Assembly (NCBI GenBank): GCA_905236365.1
Contig: CAJOPP010000212.1
Location: 1-14,094 of the forward strand
Length of the DNA: 14,094 nucleotides
Direction of reading: 5' to 3'
Source: an uncultured Lachnospiraceae bacterium
GTDB taxonomy: Bacteria > Bacillota > Clostridia > Lachnospirales > Lachnospiraceae
A model generated the notes under the pieces. The model searched no databases. It worked only from the letters and a program-made list of their open reading frames with translations, and had not been told where the DNA came from. Position 1 is the first letter of the stretch. Every line of letters starts with the position of its first letter. The position numbers and the translations under genes were made by a program. Positions 6,693-14,037 of the stretch are shown here, piece after piece.

Positions 6693-8057
6693 ATGGATTT
6701 TCATAAAAAGATATTAGTTATTGGTACTGGAAAAAGCGGTATAAATGCAGGAAAATTATTGCTGGAAAAAGGTGCAGAAATTGTACTATATGATGATAAA
6801 GTTGATTTGAATATAGAAGAGTTACTGAACCAGTTTGAGGATCAGACGGGTATCAGTGTTGTGTTGGGTGAAATAAATGAGACAATACTGTCAGAGATTG
6901 AACTGGCAGTTATCAGTCCGGGCGTGCCAACTGATTCGAAAATTGCGACTATGGTGAAGAGCCAGAATATTCCAATATGGAGTGAGATTGAGCTGGCTTA
7001 TCGGGTTGGTGATGGAAAACTTGCCGCTATAACAGGAACAAATGGGAAAACTACCACAACGTCTCTTGTTGGGGAAATTTTTGATAATTACACAAAGAAT
7101 AGCTTTACGGTAGGCAATATTGGAATACCGTATACAGAAGTGGCTCTTCAAATGAACCAGGATTCTTATACGGTTGCGGAAGTTTCATCTTTTCAGTTAG
7201 AAACAATTGTAGATTTTCATCCGCATGTCAGTGCGGTTCTGAACGTGACACCGGATCATTTGAATCGTCATTATACTATGACAAACTATGCTTCAATCAA
7301 ATTAGATATTTGCAGAAACCAGACAGAGGATGATTATCTGATTTTGAATTATGATGACGCAATCACAAAAAAAATGGAAAAGGATGAACGGGTAAAAGCT
7401 CGTGTGATTTATTTTAGCCGTTTACATAATCTTGAAGAGGGAATTTGTCTGAATGGTGATACTATTGTATTGCGGGAGAATGGTCAAGAAACCAAAGTAG
7501 TGGATTGTAACGATCTCATCTTATTGGGCGGTCATAATGTTGAAAATTATATGGCTGGATTTGGAATCGCATATTATATGGGAATTCCTCTCGATATCAT
7601 TATCAAGACGATGAAAGAATTTAAAGGAGTGGAACATCGAATTGAATTTGTCAAAGAGGTCAATGGAGTGGCTTACTATAATGATTCAAAAGGAACTAAT
7701 CCGGATGCTGCGGTGAAGGGGATTCAGGCTATGAATCGGAAAACAGTTTTGATTGGTGGCGGTCTGGATAAAAAGGTGCCGTTTGATGATTGGATCAAAG
7801 CATTTGATGGCAAAGTAAAAAAACTGGTGCTATTGGGTGAAACTGCAGAAGAGATTGCAAATACAGCAGCAAAATATGGGTTTACCGATGTGGTGTTTGT
7901 AAAAGATCTTAAGGAAGCAGTTGCGGTAAGTGCACAAACGGCAAAGCCGGGAGATGCAGTACTATTATCGCCAGCCTGTGCAAGTTGGGATATGTTTAAA
8001 AGTTATGAGCAGCGTGGTAATCTGTTTAAAGAGTATGTGAATGAGTTAGGAGTGTAA
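6693..8057 (+). CDS. murD: UDP-N-acetylmuramoylalanine--D-glutamate ligase
   Basis: Cytoplasmic ATP-dependent ligase adding D-glutamate to UDP-MurNAc-L-Ala. It is 454 residues from ATG 6693. The N-terminal nucleotide-binding domain begins with KILVIGTGKSG. The ATP loop ITGTNGKTTTT lies near 113-123, and the likely carbamylated Lys is in SIKLDIC near 203. Further family motifs are AYYNDSKGTNPDA (about 327-339) and the C-terminal LSPACASWDMFKSYEQRG. A longer frame opens at ATG 6681, but no convincing ribosome binding site precedes it. GGAGG (6683-6687), inside that extension, sits 5 nt before ATG 6693, so the shorter start is preferred. The gene's end holds the ribosome binding site of ftsW. 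Identification is secure. Confidence 0.97.
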   Translation: MDFHKKILVIGTGKSGINAGKLLLEKGAEIVLYDDKVDLNIEELLNQFEDQTGISVVLGEINETILSEIELAVISPGVPTDSKIATMVKSQNIPIWSEIELAYRVGDGKLAAITGTNGKTTTTSLVGEIFDNYTKNSFTVGNIGIPYTEVALQMNQDSYTVAEVSSFQLETIVDFHPHVSAVLNVTPDHLNRHYTMTNYASIKLDICRNQTEDDYLILNYDDAITKKMEKDERVKARVIYFSRLHNLEEGICLNGDTIVLRENGQETKVVDCNDLILLGGHNVENYMAGFGIAYYMGIPLDIIIKTMKEFKGVEHRIEFVKEVNGVAYYNDSKGTNPDAAVKGIQAMNRKTVLIGGGLDKKVPFDDWIKAFDGKVKKLVLLGETAEEIANTAAKYGFTDVVFVKDLKEAVAVSAQTAKPGDAVLLSPACASWDMFKSYEQRGNLFKEYVNELGV

Positions 8058-8060
8058 CAT

Positions 8061-9212
8061 ATGGCAAAAAGACGGCCAAGAAAAACAGTTCGCCAAAGAA
8101 AACAAAAAAAGGATTCTGCGGTAGCAAAAAATAGTTATTATGATTATGCTCTGTTGTTTATCGTTTTATTTTTAGTAGCTTTTGGATTGATTATGGTATA
8201 CAGTACCAGTTCTTATACCGGTGAATTGAATGAGGGAGATCCGGCTTTTTATTTGAAACGACAGGCGATTTTTGTAGCCGGAGGTATTATTGCAATGCTT
8301 GTGATTGCCAGAATTGATTATCATTTCTGGAAAATATTTTCAAAAGCAATGATGTTCATTATTCTCGTTTTGTTAGTGATTGTATTGATTATAGGAACGG
8401 CTTCCCATGGTGCGACCAGATGGATTAAGATTGGTCCGGTGCAGTTTCAGCCTTCGGAAGTGGCAAAGATTGTGATCATATTATATACAGCCCATATGGC
8501 AACCAGTTGGTCGGCCAGAATCGGTGATTGGAAGGTGCTTGCAAGAATTGCAATGTGGCCGTTGGTTGCGGTAGGATTGATTGCAAAAGAAAACCTGAGT
8601 ACCGGAATTATCTGTGCAGCGATTATATTTATGATCATATTTGTAACCAGTCCGAAAGTGAAGCAATTTATTATTTTGGCAATTGCAGTTGCTGGTTTTA
8701 TGGGGATTTTCCTATTGCTGGCATCATACCGGCTGGAACGACTTAAAGTGTGGCGTCATCCCGAACAATATGAGAAAGGGTATCAGACTCTGCAGGCATT
8801 ATATGCGATTGGTTCCGGCGGCATTTTTGGAAAAGGATTAGGACAGAGTATTCAAAAACTGGGATTTATACCAGAGTCTCATAATGATATGATTTTCTCT
8901 GTCATTTGTGAGGAACTTGGTTTATTTGGGGCTGCTTGTGTGATCGCCATCTTTTTACTACTGATTTGGAGATGTGTGATGATTGCAATCAGTGCACCGG
9001 ATTTATATGGGGCACTGATTGTTGTAGGGGTAATTACCCATATTGCAGTTCAGGTAAGTGTTAATATTGCTGTTGTTACCAATACTTTTCCGCCGACAGG
9101 AGTTCCACTTCCGTTTATTAGCTATGGTGGAACGGCCATATTTTTTCTGTTGGTAGAGATGGGTTTGGTCTTATCAGTGGCGAGCAAACTGCGGGTTCCG
9201 AAGGAATATTAA
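8061..9212 (+). CDS. ftsW: FtsW, SEDS-family septal peptidoglycan glycosyltransferase
   Basis: Polytopic membrane protein of 383 residues that polymerises lipid II at the septum with a class B PBP partner. A very basic N-terminus (1-23) precedes about ten hydrophobic segments. Conserved SEDS features are GATRWIKIGPVQFQPSEVAK (117-136), the extracellular loop PESHNDMIFSVICEELG (271-287) with D276 at the position of the essential Asp, and the C-terminal TGVPLPFISYGG signature (about 346-357). The segment KENLSTG (176-182) stands where many FtsW proteins have xPDLGT, so the Pro-Asp pair is missing. ATG 8061 lies 3 nt after the murD stop; its AGGAG (8048-8052) is within murD, implying translational coupling. 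The cluster context favours FtsW over RodA. murG, a common next gene, is not present. Confidence 0.93.
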   Translation: MAKRRPRKTVRQRKQKKDSAVAKNSYYDYALLFIVLFLVAFGLIMVYSTSSYTGELNEGDPAFYLKRQAIFVAGGIIAMLVIARIDYHFWKIFSKAMMFIILVLLVIVLIIGTASHGATRWIKIGPVQFQPSEVAKIVIILYTAHMATSWSARIGDWKVLARIAMWPLVAVGLIAKENLSTGIICAAIIFMIIFVTSPKVKQFIILAIAVAGFMGIFLLLASYRLERLKVWRHPEQYEKGYQTLQALYAIGSGGIFGKGLGQSIQKLGFIPESHNDMIFSVICEELGLFGAACVIAIFLLLIWRCVMIAISAPDLYGALIVVGVITHIAVQVSVNIAVVTNTFPPTGVPLPFISYGGTAIFFLLVEMGLVLSVASKLRVPKEY

Positions 9213-9294
9213 AATAATAGTCGGTTTGCTACATTTTGCGATTGTTTGTTATGGCTTTATGGTAGGCATAATTTGTTATCACAAAGTGCTTTTA

Positions 9295-9323
9295 TCCTGC
9301 ATATGATAAGATATATGGCAGGA
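9295..9323 (+). promoter_or_regulatory. Hairpin overlapping the murA ribosome binding site
   Basis: TCCTGCATAT (9295-9304) pairs with ATAT-G-GCAGGA (9313-9323), giving ten base pairs with one bulged G around an 8-nt loop. The 3' arm contains four bases of the AGGAG (9320-9324) that serves the murA GTG start. If transcribed, this could limit ribosome access. The same stretch holds TATGAT (9302-9307), which could instead be a -10 element with the poor -35 ATCACA (9278-9283, 18-nt spacer). In that case the transcript would start too late to form the hairpin. Confidence 0.4.
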
Positions 9324-9330
9324 GCTGGAT

Positions 9331-10590
9331 GTGAATTCCATGAAAGCAATTAGTGTGAAAGAAACAAGTGAATTAAAAGGAACAATTGAAATTCAGGGAT
9401 CCAAAAATACGATTCTTCCAATTATGGCAGCAACATTGCTTGCTTCCGGAGTATCCGTTATTTATAATTGTCCTGAAATTGAAGATGTGCAGGTGATGAG
9501 GCAGTTGTTAGAGTGTCTGCATGTTACGACAAAGCTGGAAAATCATGTTTTGACTGTTGATACAACGGGAGCTGCTTATGCACCATTGCCTGCTTTTTTA
9601 ACGGGAAAGCTTCGTTCCTCTATATTATTATTGGGACCTATGCTTGCAAGATGGCAGAAAGCAGAATTGGGTATGCCGGGCGGATGTGCAATTGGTCTGC
9701 GCCCCATTGATATTCATTTGGAAGGTCTTGTGAAAATGAATGTGGATGTGAATTTACATAAGGATGTTTTAAGTTGTAAAAGCTTCTATTTGCAAGGTTG
9801 TGAATATCATTTACGTTTTCCGAGTGTAGGTGCAACTGAGAATATGATTTTAGCAGCAGTCGGTGCAAAAGGCAGAACAATTCTTCGGGGAGCGGCAAAG
9901 GAACCGGAAATTATGGAATTGTGCAATTATCTGATTTCTATGGGAGTATTGATTGAAGGCGTTGGTACTGACGTTTTGGTTATCAAGGGTACAGGAGTGT
10001 TAACATCGAGTGATTATTGTAATGTATTCGATAGGATTGTAGCGGGCACTTATCTTCTAATGGCGGCAGCACTTCCGAGTGAAATCAAATTGCTTGGGAT
10101 TGAGGATGTTCGGTACTTAAAGAATGTCATTGATGTGGTGGAAAGGCTGGGAGTGAATGTGATCAAAATGGATAACTATTTGTCCGTTCAGTCTATGGGA
10201 AAGGTAAAAGCAGGGGAGTTCGAGACTGGAATTTATCCGGAATTTCCCACTGATTTACAACCGGTATTATTGGCTGTCCTGTTAAAAGCAGATGGAGAAA
10301 GCAGCTTGACAGAGAAGATTTTTGAAAATCGTTTGGGAATCGTCAAAGAATTGAAAAAACTGAATGCAAAGATTCGGATTCGGGAACAAGAGGCGATGAT
10401 ACAAGGCGGTATTGAACTACAAGGACATACTGTGAAAGCGACTGATTTACGACAGGGAGCTGCATTAGTGGTTGCAGGATTATTGTGTAAGGGTTATACA
10501 ACAATAACAGATATTGGCTATATTCAGCGTGGATATGAGGATATCGTAAAAGATTTACAGGGTGTGGGCGTTGATATTACTTATGTATAG
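9331..10590 (+). CDS. murA: UDP-N-acetylglucosamine 1-carboxyvinyltransferase
   Basis: Cytoplasmic enzyme of the first committed step of peptidoglycan synthesis, moving enolpyruvate from PEP to UDP-GlcNAc. The 419 residues match the family length. Active-site features are GSKNTILP (23-30, with K25 and N26), R95 in GKLRSS, the mobile-loop MPGGCAIGLRPIDIH (115-129) with catalytic C119, D308 in FPTDLQP, and R400 in IQRGYEDI. A Cys at this site is the residue alkylated by fosfomycin, so a sensitive-type enzyme is predicted. GTG 9331 is chosen because AGGAG ends 6 nt upstream; the in-frame ATG at 9340 lies 15 nt away. The 118-nt gap after ftsW holds a hairpin over this ribosome binding site. Firmicutes often carry two murA copies; which one this is cannot be told here. 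Confidence 0.95.
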   Translation: MNSMKAISVKETSELKGTIEIQGSKNTILPIMAATLLASGVSVIYNCPEIEDVQVMRQLLECLHVTTKLENHVLTVDTTGAAYAPLPAFLTGKLRSSILLLGPMLARWQKAELGMPGGCAIGLRPIDIHLEGLVKMNVDVNLHKDVLSCKSFYLQGCEYHLRFPSVGATENMILAAVGAKGRTILRGAAKEPEIMELCNYLISMGVLIEGVGTDVLVIKGTGVLTSSDYCNVFDRIVAGTYLLMAAALPSEIKLLGIEDVRYLKNVIDVVERLGVNVIKMDNYLSVQSMGKVKAGEFETGIYPEFPTDLQPVLLAVLLKADGESSLTEKIFENRLGIVKELKKLNAKIRIREQEAMIQGGIELQGHTVKATDLRQGAALVVAGLLCKGYTTITDIGYIQRGYEDIVKDLQGVGVDITYV

Positions 10591-10599
10591 GGATAGAAT

Positions 10600-11355
10600 A
10601 TGAGTGAAAGACAGGATAATGTAATTCAATTTAAACCAAAAAGAAAGAATATTGCAGTAGCTGTAATTGTAGTGTTGCTGATTATTTTCATTGTAATCTT
10701 ATTTACCGGATTTCATATAGATACGATGAAAGTGACGGGAAACAAGTATTATTCTGACGAACAGATTAAAGAATATGTGTTAGCGGATGGATACATTGAC
10801 AATACAATTCTGCTGATGTTTCGTAATAAGATTCATTCCAATGACAATATTCCATTTATTGCAAAACTAGATATCGAATATGTAAATGCACATGAGATAT
10901 CGGTAACAGTCTATGAAAAAGTAATGGCAGGTTGCGTGGAATATATGAATGAATATGTATATTTCGATCAGGATGGATATGTCTTGGAAATCTCGCAGCG
11001 TAAGTTAGAAGATGCGCCGTGCATAACCGGTATGAATTTTAGCAGTATGGAGTTACATGAAAAACTTCCGATTGAAGATAAAACCCGTTTTAAAATGATT
11101 TTGAAACTGACGCAGTTGATCAATAAATATGACTTGAAGATAGATTCAATTCGGTTTACATCTGAGGGTGAGATCTTAATGGGTTATCAGAGCATTAAGA
11201 TTGAGTTGGGGGATGGTTCCAATCTGGAGGAACAACTAATCGATCTCAATAAAATTTTAGATGGATTGGAGGGAAAGAAAGGAACGTTAGATATGAAAGA
11301 TTTTGATACATCTTCCGGAAAAGCATCCTTTAAGGAAGATAAAGATACAAAATAA
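10600..11355 (+). CDS. divIB: Cell division protein DivIB/FtsQ with POTRA domain
   Basis: Bitopic membrane protein of 251 residues that works with FtsL and DivIC in the divisome. A short cytoplasmic segment with a basic patch (KPKRK, 12-16) is followed by one membrane helix (about 18-37) and an extracellular POTRA domain (about 38-107). That domain has the typical FHIDTMKVTGNKYYSDEQI opening and the closing pattern HEISVTVYEKVMAGCVEY. A beta-rich region with YFDQDGYVLEIS follows, and the C-terminus is charged. ATG 10600 lies 9 nt after the murA stop with AGGGA (10589-10593) upstream, so the genes are probably co-transcribed. Sequence divergence is normal for this family. ftsA, often found between this gene and ftsZ, is absent. 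Confidence 0.9.
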   Translation: MSERQDNVIQFKPKRKNIAVAVIVVLLIIFIVILFTGFHIDTMKVTGNKYYSDEQIKEYVLADGYIDNTILLMFRNKIHSNDNIPFIAKLDIEYVNAHEISVTVYEKVMAGCVEYMNEYVYFDQDGYVLEISQRKLEDAPCITGMNFSSMELHEKLPIEDKTRFKMILKLTQLINKYDLKIDSIRFTSEGEILMGYQSIKIELGDGSNLEEQLIDLNKILDGLEGKKGTLDMKDFDTSSGKASFKEDKDTK

Positions 11356-11363
11356 TTGAAAAA

Positions 11364-11393
11364 ATGGTAAAATAGTGTAAAAGTGCTGAATTT
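11364..11393 (+). promoter_or_regulatory. Candidate sigma-H promoter upstream of ftsZ
   Basis: ATGGTAAAA (11364-11372) matches 6 of 8 defined positions of the sigma-H -35 pattern RnAGGAwWW. GCTGAATTT (11385-11393) fully matches the -10 pattern RnnGAATww, and the spacer is 12 nt. The B. subtilis ftsAZ operon has a sigma-H promoter for sporulation septation, so placement is plausible. The match is degenerate and the region is AT-rich, so chance is possible. Confidence 0.3.
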
Positions 11394-11430
11394 TTAAGGC
11401 ACATTATGAAAATATTCATAAAATATAGGG

Positions 11431-11459
11431 TTGATTATTTTGATAAAACAAAGTATTAT
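11431..11459 (+). promoter_or_regulatory. Candidate sigma-A promoter of ftsZ
   Basis: TTGATT (11431-11436, 4/6), a 17-nt spacer and TATTAT (11454-11459, 5/6), in the 157-nt gap between divIB and ftsZ. Transcription would begin near 11466, leaving a short leader before the AAGGAGG at 11498. A dedicated promoter for ftsZ is common, since it is needed at much higher levels than its upstream neighbours. Confidence 0.45.
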
Positions 11460-11512
11460 ATAAATGTATGTTTAAAGATTACTAAGAAAAAATATATAAG
11501 GAGGACACTACC

Positions 11513-13003
11513 TTGCTTGAAATAAAAACATTCGAAGAAAAAGGACCAGCTAAGATTTTAGTCATTGGAGTCGGTGGAGCTGGTAATAATGCGGTCAACA
11601 GAATGGTGGATGAGAATATTAACGGAGTGGAATTAATCGCCATCAATACAGATAAGCAAGTATTGGCAACGTCAAAAGCACCTACCAAGATTCAGATTGG
11701 AGAGAAATTGACAAAAGGACTTGGAGCAGGTGCTAAGCCTGAAGTTGGAGCAGCTGCTATTGAAGAGAATAGAGAAGAGATTACAGAGTTGGTGAAGGAT
11801 GCAGATATGGTATTCGTTACTTGTGGTATGGGTGGCGGAACAGGAACCGGTGCAGCACCGGTTGTAGCAGAGATTTCCAGAAATCTTGGCATCTTAACAG
11901 TAGGTGTTGTTACCAAACCTTTTTCTTTTGAAGGTAAGCCGCGTATGAACAATGCACTTGCGGGAATTGATCGTTTAAAAGAGAATGTAGATACATTAAT
12001 TGTAGTTCCGAATGATAAGTTATTGCAGATTTGTGATAAGAGAACAACGATTCCGGATGCTCTTAAGAAAGCAGATGAAGTATTACAGCAAGGTGTTCAA
12101 GGTGTTACTGATTTGATTCAGAGTCCTGGCATTATTAATTTAGATTTTGCAGATATTCAGTCAGTTATGCGTGATAAGGGAATTGCACACATTGGTATTG
12201 GCCGCGGAAGTGGAGAGGATAAGGCAGTGGAGGCAATTAAGCAGGCTATGGAATCTCCGTTATTAGAGACAACAGTTTCCGGAGCCACAGATATTATTAT
12301 CAACTTTGCTGGTAATATTGGCATGATTGAAGCATATGATGCAGTTAATTATTTGACAGAGGCTGCTGGTGATGAAGTGAATATTATTTTTGGTACCGTA
12401 GATAATGATACATTGGGTGATGAAGTGAGTATAACGATCATCGCTACCGGTATCGAACAGGCTGCTGCGAAAAAGAGCGGTTATGGAACGTTTGGACAGG
12501 CTGCCAATACTAGTACATTTGCAAGACCGGCATCTACACCTGTTGCACAGCAGACTTCGGTAACATCCTCTGTTTCACAACCGACATCATCGGTTCAGTC
12601 AACGTATCAAAATTCGGTACAGCAAACTGCTCCGTCGGCATTTCAAAGTCAGCCACAGCAAACTGCTCCGTCGGCATTTCAAAGTCAGTCGCAGCAAACT
12701 GCTCAGTCGGGCTATCAGAGTTCGTTGCAACAGACTACTCAGCCGGCTTATCGGGCAGGACAGACGACATCTGCTCAGGAGAATGTGCAGAGTGGATTTA
12801 ATGCAGGGCAGAATGCACCAACATACGGTGGGCAACCAGTGGTAACTCCACAGCCAAAGCAGACAACAAAACCTTCTTTCCTGAATGGCAATCAGAATAC
12901 TTCAGGAACTGGTGGTACTCCTGTTACAACGGCCAGACCGCAACCGCCAAAACAGGATGCAGATGGAACTATTAAGATTCCTGAATTTTTAAAGAGAAGA
13001 TAA
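11513..13003 (+). CDS. ftsZ: Cell division GTPase FtsZ with long repeat-bearing linker
   Basis: Tubulin homologue that assembles the cytokinetic ring. The GTPase core (about 12-315) shows VIGVGGAGNNAVNRM (17-31), the tubulin signature GMGGGTGTGAAP (105-116), the RMNNALAGIDRL region, and the catalytic T7 loop NLDFADIQSVM (209-219). A low-complexity linker rich in Gln, Ser, Thr and Pro spans about 317-481, much longer than the roughly 50 residues in B. subtilis, with a four-fold 12-residue repeat at 370-417. The conserved C-terminal peptide that binds FtsA, SepF, EzrA and ZapA-type partners is present as GTIKIPEFLKRR at the very end. The start is TTG 11513, set by a consensus AAGGAGG (11498-11504) 8 nt upstream. 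Total length is 496 residues. A strong terminator follows. Confidence 0.98.
   Translation: MLEIKTFEEKGPAKILVIGVGGAGNNAVNRMVDENINGVELIAINTDKQVLATSKAPTKIQIGEKLTKGLGAGAKPEVGAAAIEENREEITELVKDADMVFVTCGMGGGTGTGAAPVVAEISRNLGILTVGVVTKPFSFEGKPRMNNALAGIDRLKENVDTLIVVPNDKLLQICDKRTTIPDALKKADEVLQQGVQGVTDLIQSPGIINLDFADIQSVMRDKGIAHIGIGRGSGEDKAVEAIKQAMESPLLETTVSGATDIIINFAGNIGMIEAYDAVNYLTEAAGDEVNIIFGTVDNDTLGDEVSITIIATGIEQAAAKKSGYGTFGQAANTSTFARPASTPVAQQTSVTSSVSQPTSSVQSTYQNSVQQTAPSAFQSQPQQTAPSAFQSQSQQTAQSGYQSSLQQTTQPAYRAGQTTSAQENVQSGFNAGQNAPTYGGQPVVTPQPKQTTKPSFLNGNQNTSGTGGTPVTTARPQPPKQDADGTIKIPEFLKRR
12620..12763 (+). repeat. Four tandem 36-bp repeats in the ftsZ linker
   Basis: Units start at 12620, 12656, 12692 and 12728. 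Units 1 and 2 are nearly identical (one difference in 36 bp); units 3 and 4 are diverged. They encode the 12-residue blocks QQTAPSAFQSQP, QQTAPSAFQSQS, QQTAQSGYQSSL and QQTTQPAYRAGQ. A more decayed block seems to precede unit 1. The near-identity of units 1 and 2 points to a recent duplication and likely copy-number variation between strains. Confidence 0.9.
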
Positions 13004-13028
13004 TTGAATTATTTTGATACCGATACAT

Positions 13029-13070
13029 AAAGATACCAGATAAGGGATAGCTTATCTGGTATCTTTTTTT
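13029..13070 (+). terminator. Intrinsic terminator after ftsZ
   Basis: AGATACCAGATAAG (13031-13044) and CTTATCTGGTATCT (13051-13064) are perfect reverse complements around the 6-nt loop GGATAG, followed by a T-run to 13070. The stem can extend by two A-T pairs. This separates the division cluster from the sporulation genes spoIIGA and sigE. Confidence 0.95.
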
Positions 13071-13093
13071 GAGTGCGAAAGTAGGAGTGCAAT

Positions 13094-13127
13094 TTCGACG
13101 TTATTTGATGCAAAGACAAACTATACT
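13094..13127 (+). promoter_or_regulatory. Candidate Spo0A-controlled promoter of spoIIGA
   Basis: TATACT (13122-13127, 5/6 to TATAAT) has no good -35 at 17 nt. On the minus strand, CGTCGAA (at 13094-13100, 6/7 to the 0A box TGTCGAA) and CATCAAA (at 13104-13110, 5/7 to TGTCRAA) lie exactly 10 bp apart, at about -40 to -24 from the predicted start. B. subtilis spoIIG also has a poorly spaced sigma-A promoter activated by Spo0A boxes over the -35 region, so the arrangement is similar. Confidence 0.4.
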
Positions 13128-13154
13128 TTGTAGTAAAGAATCAGGAGGGACGTA

Positions 13155-14018
13155 TTGCAGGTAACGATATATCTGGATGTTGTATTTTTCATTAATTTTA
13201 TAGCGGATCTTTTTATTTTAGTAATGACAGGTATTATACTAAAACAAAAAATGAAGATAGTGAGATTGATGGCAGGAGCATCTTTTGGTGCAGCTATGCT
13301 GCTTCCTTTTTTAATGTATCCTTCCTGCCTGCAAGGAATAACGGGCTTTGTTATGTTTACCATAATCAGTATGGGAACAGTTGCAATCTCTTATGGCAGA
13401 AAAAATGGGAGTTTATTCAGAAAATGGTTAGTATTGACTGTATTTCTATTTTTGCTGGGAGGCATTATGAACTGTTTGAGATGTTTGACAGGGATGACAG
13501 CAATTCGTATTTCTGCATGGCTGCTGCTTTTTTTGGGAAGCGGCATCGGATTTTTTTTCTTAATTTTTTTTATGAAAAAAAACATGCAGAGGGAGAAGAC
13601 GTTGTATCTGATGAAAATCAGACAGGGAGAAAAACAAGTGGTGGATTATGTGTATTTAGACACCGGAAATATGCTTTGGGATCCGTTGTTCTGTAAACCG
13701 GTTATTGTACTTGGAGAGAAGCTTGCTACAAGTTTTATGACGGAGGAAGAAAAGGAAATAGTAGAAATATATAAGAAAAAAGGACAGCTCCAATATGAGA
13801 AGGTGCTTGTTTGCAAATCGCAAAAGAATGTGTGTTTCCATGAGATTGTCTGTCAGAGTGTGGGAAATCCATCAGGGAAATTATTATGTTTTCTTGCAGA
13901 AGAAATTAGTATTCATGGTTTGGAAAAAACACTGAGAAGACAACCTGTTGCAATCGCTCCATCAATTTTATTTGAAGGCAAAGCGTATCAGGGATTGTTG
14001 TATAAAGAATGTATCTAG
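13155..14018 (+). CDS. spoIIGA: Sigma-E processing peptidase SpoIIGA
   Basis: Membrane aspartic protease that removes the pro-sequence of sigma-E in the mother cell after receiving the SpoIIR signal from the forespore. The 287 residues are close to the 309 of the B. subtilis protein. The N-terminal half (about 1-140) is hydrophobic, with about five membrane segments. The C-terminal half is a soluble protease domain with the motif YLDTGNMLWDPL (167-178), in which D169-T-G is the catalytic site; the enzyme works as a dimer. TTG 13155 is the start, with AGGAGGG (13143-13149) 5 nt upstream. It is separated from ftsZ by a strong terminator and has its own candidate promoter. Homopolymer runs (T8, T8 and A8 between about 13551 and 13582) lie at the last membrane segment. 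The downstream ORF is probably its substrate, sigE. Confidence 0.93.
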   Translation: MQVTIYLDVVFFINFIADLFILVMTGIILKQKMKIVRLMAGASFGAAMLLPFLMYPSCLQGITGFVMFTIISMGTVAISYGRKNGSLFRKWLVLTVFLFLLGGIMNCLRCLTGMTAIRISAWLLLFLGSGIGFFFLIFFMKKNMQREKTLYLMKIRQGEKQVVDYVYLDTGNMLWDPLFCKPVIVLGEKLATSFMTEEEKEIVEIYKKKGQLQYEKVLVCKSQKNVCFHEIVCQSVGNPSGKLLCFLAEEISIHGLEKTLRRQPVAIAPSILFEGKAYQGLLYKECI

Positions 14019-14037
14019 GATGTTGGAGGAGCAGAAA

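Noticed and set aside
8447..8638. Minus-strand open frames within ftsW and other genes
   Set aside because: Short, without ribosome binding sites or recognisable content; antisense shadows of strongly supported genes.
9272..9285. TTTGT-N4-ACAAA palindrome upstream of murA as an operator
   Set aside because: Five-base arms of AT-rich sequence; too short to support without conservation.
11383..11402. GTGC/GCAC hairpin after divIB as a terminator
   Set aside because: Only four to five pairs with a 10-nt loop and no T-run after it.
13551..13582. T8, T8 and A8 runs in spoIIGA, and T9 in ftsI (1382-1390), as phase-variable switches
   Set aside because: They encode Phe- and Lys-rich membrane-edge residues expected in AT-rich genomes, and both reading frames are intact. 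Possible slippage cannot be judged from one sequence.
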